DNA from: Annona cherimola
Lineage: Eukaryota; Streptophyta; Magnoliopsida; Magnoliales; Annonaceae
NCBI GenBank assembly: GCA_030490835.1
Contig: CM059971.1
Coordinates: 128,062,564 to 128,126,563 of the forward strand
Length of the DNA stretch: 64,000 nucleotides
Reading direction: 5' to 3'
The notes beneath the pieces are model-generated. The model did not search any database and was not told the DNA's origin. It saw only the letters and a program-made list of their open reading frames with translations. The translations under genes and the position numbers were made by a program. Shown here piece after piece: positions 12,834-24,971 of this stretch; positions within the stretch are counted from its first letter, which is position 1; every line of letters begins with the position of its first letter.

Positions 12834-13026
12834 ATATTTCTTTTTATAAATGTCTGGTGAAATGGTAAGAGCTTCAAGGCTAAGCTTCATGCAAACCTAT
12901 TTCAATTGGAAGAAACACTCGTACTCCACTCATGATTCTCACTATTGCTATAGCTCTCGGATATTTCTTTTTATAAATGTCTGGTGCAATGGTAAGAGCT
13001 TCAAGGCTAAGCTTCATGCAATCTTA
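12834..13026 (+). repeat. Direct repeat with tRNA-like A-box word (SINE-like)
   Basis: A segment of about 66 bp starting ATATTTCTTTTTATAAATG occurs at 12834 and again at 12960 with few changes. Each copy contains TGGTGMAATGGTAAGAG followed by CTTCAAGGCTAAGCTTCATG. The TGGTGCAATGG word resembles an RNA polymerase III A box, as in tRNA-derived SINEs. No clear B box or poly-A tail was found, so the SINE reading is tentative. Confidence 0.5.
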
Positions 13027-13029
13027 TGA

Positions 13030-15225
13030 AAGAAATTTGATAACTACTTTATATCCATATCTTTCATGCGCTTACATATCTCAATTAGTATATTCCCTGA
13101 ACCGAATGCTTTTCTTGTACTATTTTAACTAGGGTTTACTTCACTTGAAAAACCTGAAAATTTTAAATTTAGAGCCTACAAAAAAGTTGTAAAGGAAATT
13201 TCTATAGCACCGACCACAACCTAATGTGCCAACTCTCAATTTTTATCCAAGTTTATACGGCAGAATTAACTCATTATCTCCTATAGTATCTTTTAATTAT
13301 TATTCCTATTTTTAGTTGTTATAGGTTTATCATTTGGTTATCCTTATATTTGCGATCATAGGGCCTCGTCCTTTTGATCAAGTTTCTACATTTTAGCCTT
13401 CCCCAGGGCTTTTTGTTAATTGGATGGTGCAGCTCCTAAAGGGGCGAGAATATAGTCGAATCTGAAACGAGGCACGGACAGCTTCTGATGCGAATTGTCT
13501 CTCCTTGCATTTTTCTCTTTCTTTTTTTTATTATTATTATTATTTTTTAAAAAGTATTGGCCAATGTTGTCATTGAAATCGCGTCACCAACTGCTGGCTT
13601 CTGCATGTGCGGACACCCAAATTAGTCGTCAGTTAGGTGCCAGCGCAGTACCTCAACAAAACAGGTCTATGAGTGGACAGCAAGACTGGGAGACCGAATA
13701 TGGGGCACACATCATTGACATGTGAGCCGTCCACTTGCATCACCTATAATCTAATATAAAGCCAGCAAAGGGTCTGGAGTCGGGACCTGCCAGTACAACA
13801 GACGGTTTGGATGAGCAAACAGATGGAGATGGCCCAAACAATCTCAAGGATAGAGGCGGGGAGCGTTGAACTGGATACCACTGCATGCATATATACCCTC
13901 CAAAAGTAAAATATCGGATGAGTACCAGTGCCGCGTTCGAAAAGAAACAACTTGGCACATGCTCTGATGCAGTGGCCTATCCTTTTTTATCTTTTCCAAC
14001 TCTGATTCAGATCCACACACTCGATCAGGACAGGCCATGGTCTTGAACAACCACACTCAGCAGAATACGGGCCACTCGGCGTCTGATGCGTGTACATCCA
14101 TGCCCAATCGCACGAGCTCATGAAACATGGTCCCCATTTCGGCAACGGTCGGCCGATGAAGTCGATAAATCTTTTCTCCAAAAAACACGGGCGACCTAGT
14201 TGAAACTTCAACCTGATTGGGACCAAAAGAAAAAAAATAAAAATCAAACATTTAATACTTTTTTAAAAAAAAATCTGGTTCAAATTGATTTGAACCGCGG
14301 GCCGCCTTCAACAAATAGTGCTCGAGTTTTGAAATAATAATAATAATTATTATTATAATAACAACAATAATAATAATCCTCATCATCAATCATCATCATG
14401 GCGGGTGGAGGCTTCCAAGGCGTGGAAAAAAAAAAAAACTTCCAAAAGCATCGTCAAGGTAGACGATAACGATACATTTCCCAATCTAATTTTCGGAGCC
14501 ACATTCTTGCTGCTGAAAAATTATTCTAATGATTCGAATAGACACAAAGGATTACTGAAGACAACATCTTCTGCATGCAGCCAGAAGATATTTGTGGCAA
14601 TATCTTCCATAGCTGCCTGCACGATTCTTGACGTTCATTTAATTTCAATCATTTTATTATCTACGCATTTGTTCACAGAGAATCCAAATACAGACATGGA
14701 AGTCATCATCAAATCGCCGGTAAGACAAATGCGAATCTTACGTCAGGGCGTTTTTCTCCAAGATATGTATATCCACCATATGATACACAGATTCATAACC
14801 TGTTGGTGGATCATGAATGCTGGAAGATGATACTTTAATCGTTCGCTGTATCATGGGAATGAATGGCTCTAGGACAGCATACACCACCGTGAAGTACGAA
14901 GCTATGGGACCATAACGCTTTTTTCCATGGCTTCCTCCTTCACGAGTATACACATTATCGTCACCATCCAAGCCTTGAACTGTCTTTTATGTAATATAAA
15001 CAGACTTCAGATGGGCACGCATGATACGTGCAGCTCATATGATATGTGTGCTGCCCAGCTCATGAAATCATCACAAAGTTTAACTACCAACATCAGAGTT
15101 CAGACTGTTACCTAATATTTACAATACTAGTTTCGAATCCACTGTTCCCGACAAGTTGCCTTCTGCAGTCTGAGCATGCTCTGGGTCCTTCAAAACACAT
15201 CCCAACTGAATTTCTTGCTAAAAAC
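13030..15225. other. Intergenic DNA with unassigned open segments
   Basis: Minus-strand stretches at 14250-13990 and 14971-14738 have coding-like composition and open frames of 64-86 residues, but no family motif is recognised and frames are interrupted. A symmetric (ATT/AAT)n microsatellite lies at about 14334-14378. No gene is claimed here. Confidence 0.35.
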
Positions 15226-15228
15226 TGA

Positions 15229-15426
15229 GGTTGCATTCGGTAATTGGGACAAATTTTAAAAAGTGTGAAAATGATGTAATGTAATAAAGGTAAAGCGGGA
15301 ATATTGTAGTTGTGTGAAAAAATAATTGAAATATAAAAGTAAAAGATAGAAAATAAAGTACTTGGGTAGTTAATATATGTGTACCTCCTTTCCCACTTTC
15401 CTCTATGTGAATTACCAAACACACCC
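15229..15426. mobile_element. Tourist-like MITE, short copy with 3-bp target duplication
   Basis: Starts GGTTGCATTCGGTAATT and ends AATTACCAAACACACCC. It is flanked by TGA on both sides (15226-15228 and 15427-15429). It is 198 bp, shorter than the 290-bp preserved copies, with the same interior order. Confidence 0.7.
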
Positions 15427-15429
15427 TGA

Positions 15430-16575
15430 GACAAACTGAAATCAGACGATGGTATGACTTTTTTCTCTCTTTTTTTTTTTTTTTTTTTTGATTAAAGATG
15501 GTGTGGAAATTGCAAGTACCTCCATTCCCCATTTACTATAGTCTGAGGATTCACAAACTTTGTACTCACCAACCAAGCTCTCCATTATCTCTCTCGACTC
15601 ATCAAATTCAGAGAGAGAATTTTCCTAGTAAGAAAGAAAATCTCATGAAAGAAAAAAGATAATGTTTTTCTTTTTTTTTAAAAAAAAAAGAAGGCTATAA
15701 GGCTAAAAACAAATGCAAAATAACCACATTATCCCACATTCCCACTAGACCAAGAAACATACTTCTCCTTGAACTTCATCACCAGGGCAACAAGAAGCAT
15801 ATATTACCGGTGAATTCCCCAATACTAATGGAAAAAATTTTGAATCATGAGGATAAAGGCACATGTCCATAAGTATATACAAAGGATATGTGAGTTAATC
15901 GCAAGTAAAAATTGTGTCATATAAAATAAGATGGACACAAGCTAAATTTGTGTCATAACATTGAGCCTTACTAAGCTTTTGGAGAGTGGAACTTTATGTC
16001 TTTCAGAAGAAACCAAGAAATCAAAACAACTATATAAACCTAAGATTATTATTTACGTAGTTCAAGGTAGCTTACCAAACCCCATGCATTACTTTCTTTC
16101 AATGAAGTAAACCAACTTTCTTTCCCGTATTCTTTGTAAGCTTTCATGCACCTGGTTTGAAACTGAAAAGGATTAGCTCTAACTATTGAACATGAAAAAA
16201 GTTAAAACGACTAAGCTACATTTTGAACATTGGGTTACAGAACCTTTTGAAAATTCCAAATACGGGTCCACATCCCACATGGCCAACCGTAAATTGCCCA
16301 ACACAATTTTTAAATTTTTATATAAATGTGACCCAACTAGATCTTACCCCTACGGAATTTGGCAAATTTTGAATCTTGTTCATTTTGCCTCCAAAATAAA
16401 AACTAAATAAATTCAAAATTTGCCAAGTTTCACAAAAGGCAAGATCTAAGTGAGGCCCGCCCACACATCTAAAAAAAATTGGATCGCTCATAAATCGTCT
16501 GATTTATAGGCAGAGTACGCCCTCGTTGTGCTTCAAATAAATAGATTTTACAATCTAAGTTCAAGACAAGTGGAA
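15430..16575. other. Intergenic DNA, no gene recognised
   Basis: AT-rich, with poly-T at 15471-15489 and a partly palindromic segment at 16340-16450 built on CAAATTTTGAAT and its complement. No coding region is supported. Confidence 0.4.
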
Positions 16576-16579
16576 AAAG

Positions 16580-16720
16580 GTCCATCATAATCGTATCACC
16601 ATAAGCTGTTTTTCCACCTAAGTAATGAAGACCTTGTTGAGCCACTCCCGATGATCATGGATTATTTCTTCAGCAAGCATAAGCATTTTCCTATCTTTAC
16701 ATATGATTTCTAGGCATATT
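16580..16720 (-). mobile_element. RTE-type LINE 3'-end remnant
   Basis: Read on the minus strand, CTTAGGTGGAAAAACAGCTT followed by ATGGTGATACGATTATGATG parallels the 3' terminus of the large RTE element at 29.85 kb (CCTAGGTGGGAAATAGCTT...GACGATGATGA). Upstream, CGGGAGTGGCTCAACAAG resembles the last codons of the reverse-transcriptase ORF. The copy is short and decayed. Confidence 0.45.
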
Positions 16721-16744
16721 GTTTTTGTCCTTGCTTAATACTCA

Positions 16745-19700
16745 TATTGCTCCCAATTTGGATAAATTCATTTCTCCTAATTGGCAGTCTCTAATCCCCA
16801 TTGCACATTATGAAATCACTTAAGTCTACTTGTCATGCTTCCATTCAGTGAAAAATGACCCCCTTGACCAGTGATTAGGCTCGTTTTATAAGAATCAGGG
16901 AAGACAATCAAGTCCACTTGCAAACCATTCACCATTAGAAATTTCCACATATGCAAACTTAAACTACATTACATGGTAATAGACATCAAGAAACTTCTTG
17001 GTAGTTACCTGGGTTGGGTCCACCTCTCCTTGAATGATGTTTAATATCGATATGTACTTTGCTTAGCTTGCTTCCTTTGTCCGGGCATAGGAAGAGATCA
17101 TGATATTTTTTGTCTGCAAGATACAAAAACTAAAATATGAACTCAGATGTCCATTTTATGTAGATTTATCAAAACATATTAGCAATCTTGCCTGTAAAAC
17201 CCTTCTCATAACATCGAGAACGGTTGTTTTACAAATCACATTAGCCAGACAAAAACACAAGCATCTTAGAAATATTTTGCAATCTATAGGCTACCAACTT
17301 CTGCTTGAATATGTTTCACAATAACGTATAATTATCACACTTGATGAGGGAAGATAATAGCCATGAAACTGTGGGATGTTTCAACAGTCCAAACAAGAAA
17401 CAAGTATTTCTCACGTGGCAAGGTGATGAGCTTGACTTTGATTCCAAAGTCTGCCACTAGGTTCAAGAGGTATATCCAGTATATTGACAATCCTAATATC
17501 AATCTTTTCTACTTCTTATGCTAACCATTGCTCAGAAGCACACCTCAAGCACAATCAAAGTCTAACCTGACGCTCCACAGTAAGTGGTGTATAACCTGGC
17601 ATCAGAAAATGACATCTTGGAGTAGGGATTAAAGAGGCAAGAAGTCCAACTAAATCATTGTTCATGTATCCTGGATCCCATAGTGTGGTTGCGCTTGCAG
17701 ACACTATAGTAGATACCAATGAGTTTGTTTGTGCAAAGCAGCAAAGGTAGGATTTGTAAGGTGAAGACATTCCACAGCAATCCAGTTCAATGTCGTATTG
17801 TCAAGAACAAGAACACAATCAGCATTCAATGCCAACCTCTTGAGAGTCAAAAGTGAGTGTCTCCATCTGATTGGGAAACACAACGTGTGTCTGCACAAGC
17901 TTTTTGCTATAGCGATCATTCAGGGTCTCCAACAAATAGGAGCCCATTCCTGCATTCAAAGCAATGAATGACTGTTAACCAGGAACACAACAAATACACT
18001 TCGCTTATAAAACAGATTACTTGAAGAGTTCGTTCTCGAATAAAGGCATTTTGATCTTTAAAAAAAATTTGAAAATCCTGCAAAATGATGCATCATACAT
18101 TGAGGACCGATTTAATCAACCAGTAGGACAATAGGGATTGTCCAATCAGTTGCTTTTTATATTTAAATTTTTTTTTTAATCTGAACTATTTACAATATTC
18201 ATACATACATATGTGCATATTTATGGTGAGTCCTGATTCAATGCACCCGGTGCATTGAATCTTTAGTGCAACAGGTTGTAAAACCCATTTTTTATTTTTT
18301 TTTGAAAATTTTATTATAAGACCATTAATCTATAAACCAAGTTTTACCATTTTTTGAAATGTATATATTTTTTATTTTAAAAATAGGGGTATTTTAGTCA
18401 TTTAAAAACGTCTGAAACATCCCTATTTTTAAAATAAAAATATATATATACACACATTTCCAAAAATGGTAAAACTTAATATATAAGTTAGATACCTAGA
18501 TTAATAGTCTTATAAAAAAATTTCAAAAAAAAAAAAAGAGTTTTGCACCTGGTTGCATTGAAGTTCCAATGCAACCAAGTGCATTAAATCCATCTACAAT
18601 ACCGAAGTTCAAATATTTTGAAATTATATACTATAATTTATTTCCAAATTTTAATAGTTTCATATCCGCTGTTATTTGAATTTTGGCATCATAAATATAT
18701 ACATAGGGATGAATAGTATAAATGGTTTAGAATAAAATTATTTTTTTTAAAATATAAAAAGCAACGAGTTGGACAACTCCATTTGTCTAACTGGTTATAT
18801 AAGATCAATCCTCTTATACATTATACCATAAGGTCTTGCAAGACAAGTTAAATATGCATTCCTTCATTTCTTGTTTTTGCAATTAACCTGCCAAATACAT
18901 AAATGACCACCAAAAAGGAACATGATATCTGCATTTTGCTACGAATAATGGGGGAGGAAGGGAATCTGTATGGAGCTCCTTTACAGAAATATATGAGTAA
19001 AAATGTTGAAAACAATCAGATGGATCATATGACCACAAACTATAAGAGACCCAAAAGTTTTATAGAAATTTTCATAACAAACAAAGCATCTGATAACTCA
19101 AGCAAGTTGCTGAATAAAACATGTGGTAGGTTCAACCAAAGTTGCTTGTTATGGTTTCATCTTCTGTTTTGTAATTTCCTTTTCGGCAAAGACAAGTCAT
19201 ACAAAGATCACTAGATGATCAATAGGTGATTGATATTCAAGCCACATCAAGTCACAAAGGAATCATTTTAAAAAAGATTCAGATGACGAAAGTTTGAAAG
19301 TTTGAACAGCATCAGCTGGCATCACGTAATTAGTATTCAGGAGTCCTGCCTTCTGGACCAAGGTTTAATGAAGAAATGTCAATGACATGAAGGAAAAACC
19401 TGAGCCTGTCCCTCCAGCAATTGAATGACACGGAACAAAACCCTCAAGGCTATCACTACCATCTGCTTCTCTATCAACCATATGGATTATATCCTTCTTC
19501 CACTTGCTCACCCTGGTTGTCAATCATTGATCAGGTGTTAATTTCAATAAAAATAAGTAGATATCCTTGAGAATATAATCAATTAAGAATACATGGTCCC
19601 TAAATCACTAAAGATAAAGGAAGAAAGTTTTTCGGCAACTAAATGAAGTAAGGTCCTTTGTAATTGAAATTATATGACCCTTGACCAGTTAAGAAAAGAT

Positions 19701-21525
19701 CTGACCTAGTCACTGGTACCGGGAAGGCTCTTTGCCCCTGCATAGCCTAGATTGCAAGACCTCAGTAAACAAAAAACATGTCTGGAATGTTGATGAGTTG
19801 ATTCCAGATAACTTGACTTGAACAACAGGTAAACTCATCTTCTTCAAAATCCAACAGGATCTCTTGAATATTCATTATTCGCACTCCAACCAGGACCATA
19901 GTCCCATTCTCGATTGGGTAACTACTGTAACTGACGACGAGTTCGTAAACCAAATGAAAATTGGACATTGACGACAAGTTTCACTTGAACTGTAACCCCC
20001 ATGAAGAGAGGCATTTCCAACAATCGAATACAACAATGCTGAAACTGATCACCAGGATTAGTCACGAAAAGTTTGACTGGAATGACAATGGGGGAGAAAT
20101 GATGGCTAAGCAGGCCGAAAAAGCAGCCAACAAGAGTTCTGTTCCAGTTCTGCTGACTAATCAATTGCAGTATTGCACAATGATGAAGAAAAAGAACTCA
20201 CTGCTTCAGTGCTTCCTGAAATAATCCTTTTTATCATATAGATGGCATCCCAATCAGTAGTTGAGGCAAGCTGTTACCATGTAAAAGAACCAAAAAGCCA
20301 CAATCAAAATTTTGACTTGAATTATCAGCAAATACTATTGCTAGTAATCTTAAAAGAAGTGCAATTTGAACCATGGTTAAGTGCTAATAATTAAACTATA
20401 ACTTATGATAAAGTCATGCAATTTGTCCATGAGTTCTAAACACAGTCAATCTGCACATGAGAATTCTATCACCATATCAATTTTGTATCACCTCTACCAC
20501 CTCTACAATGCAGCACGCATCCAACTATTGAGAACATAATAACCTATATATTAGGGGAAAATAATTCAAATAGTGTTTGAGAAAGGGGAAGAGAGCTGTA
20601 AGAATCAAAAATAGCAAACCTGGTGGTATCCACTAGCCCAGTTACTACCAGCACCACCTCCAAGGTCCGAGACAAATATGTTCTCGTGGTTGTAAAGATT
20701 ACGATAGTCACTATTCTGAATTCCATTGATGACTCTTGGCTCCAAATCAATAAGGAGAGCCCGTGGTATGTAGTGCTGATCATCAGCTTGATAGAAGAAC
20801 ACATCTTTTCTGTCACCTACCTGCAGCATTTCATATATGAAATGCATGAAGTGAGGGAAATGTCAAGAGATATTGGAGAACTCATGCTCCTCAGATACAC
20901 ATGCATTTCACGGACACCACCTAGTCGTATCATTTGCTTTAATACATACAAAACGACAGTCTATTTTTCTTTCAATTGGGTATTCATATGGCGGGCACCA
21001 TTATGTCCTAAAGGTCGAGCAGCAGCTACAAAATGGGCAGCCCAGCCAACGGCCAAATTAATTTTTCTCGTTGTGCATAGGCAGTGCGAAGCACGTGGGA
21101 ATCATGTGAGATTTGGCCATCCAATGTCGGGATCTCATGCGAAAGGAAACCAGCCCAACGTCGAATTATTCAGATCTAGCAGAGACGCCATCAACTATTG
21201 CTTATGCAGTGAGTTAGGTTTTTCTGTGGGGTTGGTGTATCTATGTGAGGTCTTTTCCATCAAATGCAGCTCTGCATTTTTCCGTTTCCCGTGCATTTTC
21301 ATTTTTCAGACACAGAAATGGCAAATAGGAAAATGTGCGCATCTGTCTGTAAGTGTGTCGAGTATGTACAGGAGAGGAGAAATGCAGCATGCATGCCTGT
21401 GTGGCGAAATCTTCGAGAATTCCTTCTTTGCCGATGCCATGTTCGAGACAGAGCTGCTTCCAGAACTCCATCCCCATCTGATTCCCGCATTCTCCCACCT
21501 GTAGCGTTATAATTTCTCGCGGCAT
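16745..21525 (-). pseudogene. TUBG: Gamma-tubulin pseudogene (non-processed)
   Basis: Exon 1 is 21525-21397 (starts [11 protein letters not shown], ends EDFATQ), exon 2 20820-20620 ([16 protein letters not shown]...), exon 3 about 19512-19400, exon 4 about 17949-17567, exon 5 17245-17192 and exon 6 17113-17009. A badly decayed stretch near 16800-16745 may be exon 7, and the C-terminal third is not found. Gamma-tubulin nucleates microtubules. This copy cannot make it. There is an extra base near 19494. About 28 bases are missing after the codons for QMET (near 17858), and about 8 bases are added near 17735. A TAA replaces a codon in exon 6 (17065-17063). The exon 5 acceptor reads TG instead of AG, and the exon 1 and exon 5 donors read GC. 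Retained introns show that it arose by DNA duplication, not from a reverse-transcribed mRNA. Confidence 0.93.
18245..18595. mobile_element. Foldback MITE in intron 3 of the gamma-tubulin pseudogene
   Basis: The left end TGATTCAATGCACCCGG and the right end GTGCATTAAATCC are imperfect inverted repeats. Two long AT-rich inverted arms lie between them, with AAAACGTCTGAAACATCCC-like bases near the centre. It belongs to the CACCCGGGTGCA-type family. The target duplication is not clear. Confidence 0.65.
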
Positions 21526-21849
21526 TTTCAAGCCGATCGATCCAAACCAGAGAGGAGGGAAGCTGGAGAAAGTAGGTGACTAGGGGATTTTTGGGAGTTT
21601 CGAAAGGCGAGGCCAGGGGGGTTTATGTAGTTAATGCTTCTCGCGCAAGCATATGAGCATAAGAACGCACATGTGGAAGCGGACGGGAGCACTGCACACA
21701 CTTCCATTCTTCCCAGGGGCGCCGCCTTCTCCCCTTGAAGAGGAGTCCCCCGTTCCTATCCATGTGACGCGCATGCGGGTCATTTCTGCCAGGGGGCGTG
21801 ACTCCGGCCCCTTGTTTGTTCACCCATCTCCAATGGGATTTGAGATTTA

Positions 21850-22139
21850 GGGTGTGTTTGGCAATTTAGAAAAGTGGTCAAGTTAAAATTTTTCCATATA
21901 AAACTTGTCACTTTTCATAACTATTATTTTTTAAATTATTTTTTACACATTTTTCTATACAACAACCCTACTTTTCAATCATTTCTACACAACTACCAAT
22001 ACAACTAACCTATTTATTTTAAATTTATTCTCTTTACTCTTCATCATTACCCCTACAACATCACATCATTTCTACTAATTTGACAAGTTTTACATATAAA
22101 ACTTTTCATCAAAAGTTTTACAATTTCCCAAACACACCC
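21850..22139. mobile_element. Tourist-like MITE, 290 bp, TTA target duplication
   Basis: Begins GGGTGTGTTTGGCAATTT and ends AATTTCCCAAACACACCC, a terminal inverted repeat. TTA flanks both sides (21847-21849 and 22140-22142). TTA duplications with this terminus fit PIF/Harbinger-type Tourist elements. No coding capacity. Confidence 0.85.
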
Positions 22140-22142
22140 TTA

Positions 22143-22345
22143 GTAGAATCTAATGAGTCATTATCTAAGAATAGCACTTTCATCCCACCTATTCATCTCG
22201 CGTAAACCGTTTTTTTATTTTTCTTAAAAAAAAATTTACACCACTATTAATCTAAGTATATTTAACACGTATATCAATTTTACCATTTTTAGAAATTTTT
22301 AAATCTTTTCTATATTTTTTAAAATCAGTAGCATTTTCATAATTT
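22143..22345. repeat. Half foldback element shared with the 8.04-8.14 kb region
   Basis: AATGAGTCATTATCTAAGAA, followed by a CATCCCACCTATTCATCTCG-like segment, appears here. The same order appears in reverse complement at about 8140-8040. After it comes the common AT-rich core (ATTAATCTAAGTATATTTAAC). Only one arm is present. Confidence 0.55.
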
Positions 22346-22435
22346 ATCTTATTTTCATCTCTCATCCAAACAACATGTGTAGCATCCATCATCATGGCTA
22401 TTAAGATATACAAACCCACCAAATAAATTATGTAG

Positions 22436-22672
22436 GCGTACCTTACGACATAAAAATTTTTAAATAAAACTTTTCATTCTCCATAATTATTATATTTTAA
22501 AATTATTTCTCCATGTCTTCTTATATATACTATACTACTTTTAAATCATTTTCATACAAATACTTATACAACAAACTTATCTATTTTAACTTTAGTGTTT
22601 TTATCCTATTTGAAAAACTTTTACATAAATTTTTCATCTAAAAATTTTATCACTTCCTAAACACAGTAACAC
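22436..22672. mobile_element. Tourist-like MITE, degenerate copy
   Basis: Interior words match the family (TTTTCATTCTCCATAATTAT, then TTTTCATCTAAAAATTTTATC), and the right end is CTTCCTAAACACAG. Terminal repeats and target duplication are no longer recognisable. Confidence 0.45.
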
Positions 22673-22924
22673 ACTATATATTTACATTCATGTTTATAAT
22701 AAAAATATATTTAATAAAAAATCTTGAAAATACATTCTAATAAAAAATCAGTGCAAGGTCCAATTCTCTGTTAGGCCTTCACGAGGCTCAAATACATTTC
22801 TAAAGGGATTCATATTTTTTCCTTTCATATTCATCTAATATTTTATTTATATGAAGAAACAATTGATTACTTGAATATTAAATGTTTTATAGTAGAGAAG
22901 CTAAATTGTAACTAAACTAAACTG

Positions 22925-24050
22925 GCGTAACTTTCATAAGAATGAGTATGGGGGTTAACAGATCGAGTTGAATGAGTTGGAGCTTAATCCCAATCCTAAC
23001 TTATTTAAAATATCTTAGCCATAATCCATTTATTAACACATTTAAAAAATCACAACCCTAACTCATTTATAACCTGTTTAATAAATAGGTTGGCGGGTTG
23101 TTAACGGGTTGTATAGTAAACAATTTAAAAGTTTAAACTCTAGCAGATGATGATCTTACATGAAAAGGAGAGAGGGTGTTTTCGGTGCAAGAAAAATAGA
23201 AAATAAGGCAATAACGGATAAATAGAATTAAGAAAATAGTGGAAAAAAATGAAAATTAAGTGGCTGGAGAAAGACTTAGCAGGGAAAAATAACTAAGCAG
23301 AGAAAAATAACTAAGAGATTTACATATATACAGAGCTTTAATAGATTATACAAGTTAAATAGGTTGAATAAGTTAAATGAGTTAAACGGATTACTAAATG
23401 GATTGACGGATTATAAAATTCAGATTCTAATCTATTTATTTAATTAAATAGTTGAACGAGTTGACAGATCATAGTTTATTCATTCAAAAATCTAACCCAA
23501 ATTCATTTATAAACGGATTGGACAAGCCGGTTGACAGGGTAACAATGACCAACTTTTGCATTGCCTCTTTGGGGCCCACTTGTACAATCTTTAATGGGCC
23601 ATCTAGATTTTACTCAACGTGGAATTTGGTAAATTTTTCAAAAAAAAAATTTATTTTTTCATGGGTCTTACAATATTTCAACTCATATTTCAAATTGAGT
23701 CCAAAAATTCATACATGCTGCGTCATTTCATGTTATAAATCCAGCCCAAGTGTCTTCAGATATTTTTATTTTAAAAATCAGTGAAATCTTAAGTAAGAAT
23801 GTAAGATCTAGTTGAGACATACATTTATAAAAATCAAAATATATTTTTTGAAGCGATTGAAGGCTACCACATTTCCGTGTCCCCCTTTTATTTTGACCAG
23901 TCCTGTAAAAATCTGATAGAGAATCCAAAACCAGTAGCTGTATTCATCTTCGGTTCTCGTGATACCTGCGCGTAGGGGCGGAACTTGCCCCGTTCGTACT
24001 TCAGTTATTCGTATGATAAGAACCATATGAATGAAGGGGCATTTTTAAAT
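22925..24050. other. Repeat-like intergenic DNA
   Basis: The part at 22940-23535 is rich in GGGTT, GAGTTGA and CGGATT words repeated in both orientations, like the sub-terminal parts of the hAT-like elements elsewhere, but ends could not be fixed. From 23540 to 24050 nothing is recognised. Confidence 0.35.
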
Positions 24051-24395
24051 GGATCCGTGCGCTTAGTCTCGATTCTCAGTGCACGCAAGTATATTTAATT
24101 TATGTTTTAAATTTTTTTAGAAAAATTTAATATACCTGTTAATCTGAATATATTTAACATGCGTATGTAGTTTTATCATTTTTAAAAAAATTTAAATATT
24201 TTTTAAAAAATAATGGCATTTTCATAATTTATAAATTATGAAAATGCTACTAATTTTAAAAATCTAAAAAAATATTTATAAATTTTCAAAAATGTTAAAA
24301 TTTGATACACATTAAATACACTTAAATTCACAGTTATATAAAAAAATTAAAAAAAATTAAAAATAATAGTTTTTTGCACCCAAGTGCATTAGATC
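24050..24395. mobile_element. Foldback MITE, CACCCGGGTGCA-type family
   Basis: Left end near TCAGTGCACGCAAGTATATT, right end TTTTGCACCCAAGTGCATT, with two AT-rich inverted arms around a short CATAATTTATAAATTATG palindrome at about 24225-24242. No coding capacity. Confidence 0.6.
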
Positions 24396-24527
24396 ACAAC
24401 TCATGAATTAATACTTAGTAGTTAGTAGAATAAAAAAGATGACTAAATTAAAAATAATTTCTGACTTCATCATTCAACCTACCTCAAAAACTCATTTACA
24501 ATTTTTTTTATTTTTTCTCATAAACTT

Positions 24528-24788
24528 GGATCGCAATCCTGTGCACTCGGGTGCATTAACCTATTTTTTTATTTTTAAAATTTTTTTATACAATTACTAA
24601 AATGCCACTGATTTTCAAAAATAAAAAAATAAATATATAAAATACTCAAAAAATGGTAAAAATTGATACACATGTTAAGTACACTTAGATTAACACTTGT
24701 ATAAAAAAATAAAAAAATAAAAAAAATGGGTTTAAGGCACCCGGGTGCACTGAAGCTAAGTGCACCCGGGTGCACAAGATTGCAATCC
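24528..24788. mobile_element. Mutator-like MITE, 261 bp, 9-bp target duplication
   Basis: The ends are inverted repeats: GGATCGCAATCCTGTGCAC on the left, and a complement reading GGATTGCAATCTTGTGCAC on the right. A perfect 9-bp direct repeat CATAAACTT flanks it (24519-24527 and 24789-24797). Nine-bp duplications are typical of Mutator-like elements. Inside are the AT-rich arms of the CACCCGGGTGCA-type foldback family, so this copy is the best guide to that family's class. Confidence 0.85.
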
Positions 24789-24971
24789 CATAAACTTGTT
24801 AATATAGATAACCTTGCCAGTAAGAGTTTATATCCTACTGTCGGTCCCAAGCTTGGAAAAAAAAGCGAGGGTTGGCATGTCAGGCTGACAGCCAGTGCTA
24901 TAAAAATCATCACCGCATCTCTGGATTCTGAAAATATGCTAAAAGTCGTTAATGCAAGGGCGTCCCCTATA

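Noticed and set aside
20623..21504. 293-residue plus-strand open frame
   Set aside because: It is antisense to gamma-tubulin pseudogene exons 1-2 and has no family features; it is a shadow frame.
21397..21525. An active gamma-tubulin gene using GC-AG introns
   Set aside because: The GC donors could be tolerated alone, but frameshifts, a stop and a lost acceptor in later exons rule out a working gene.
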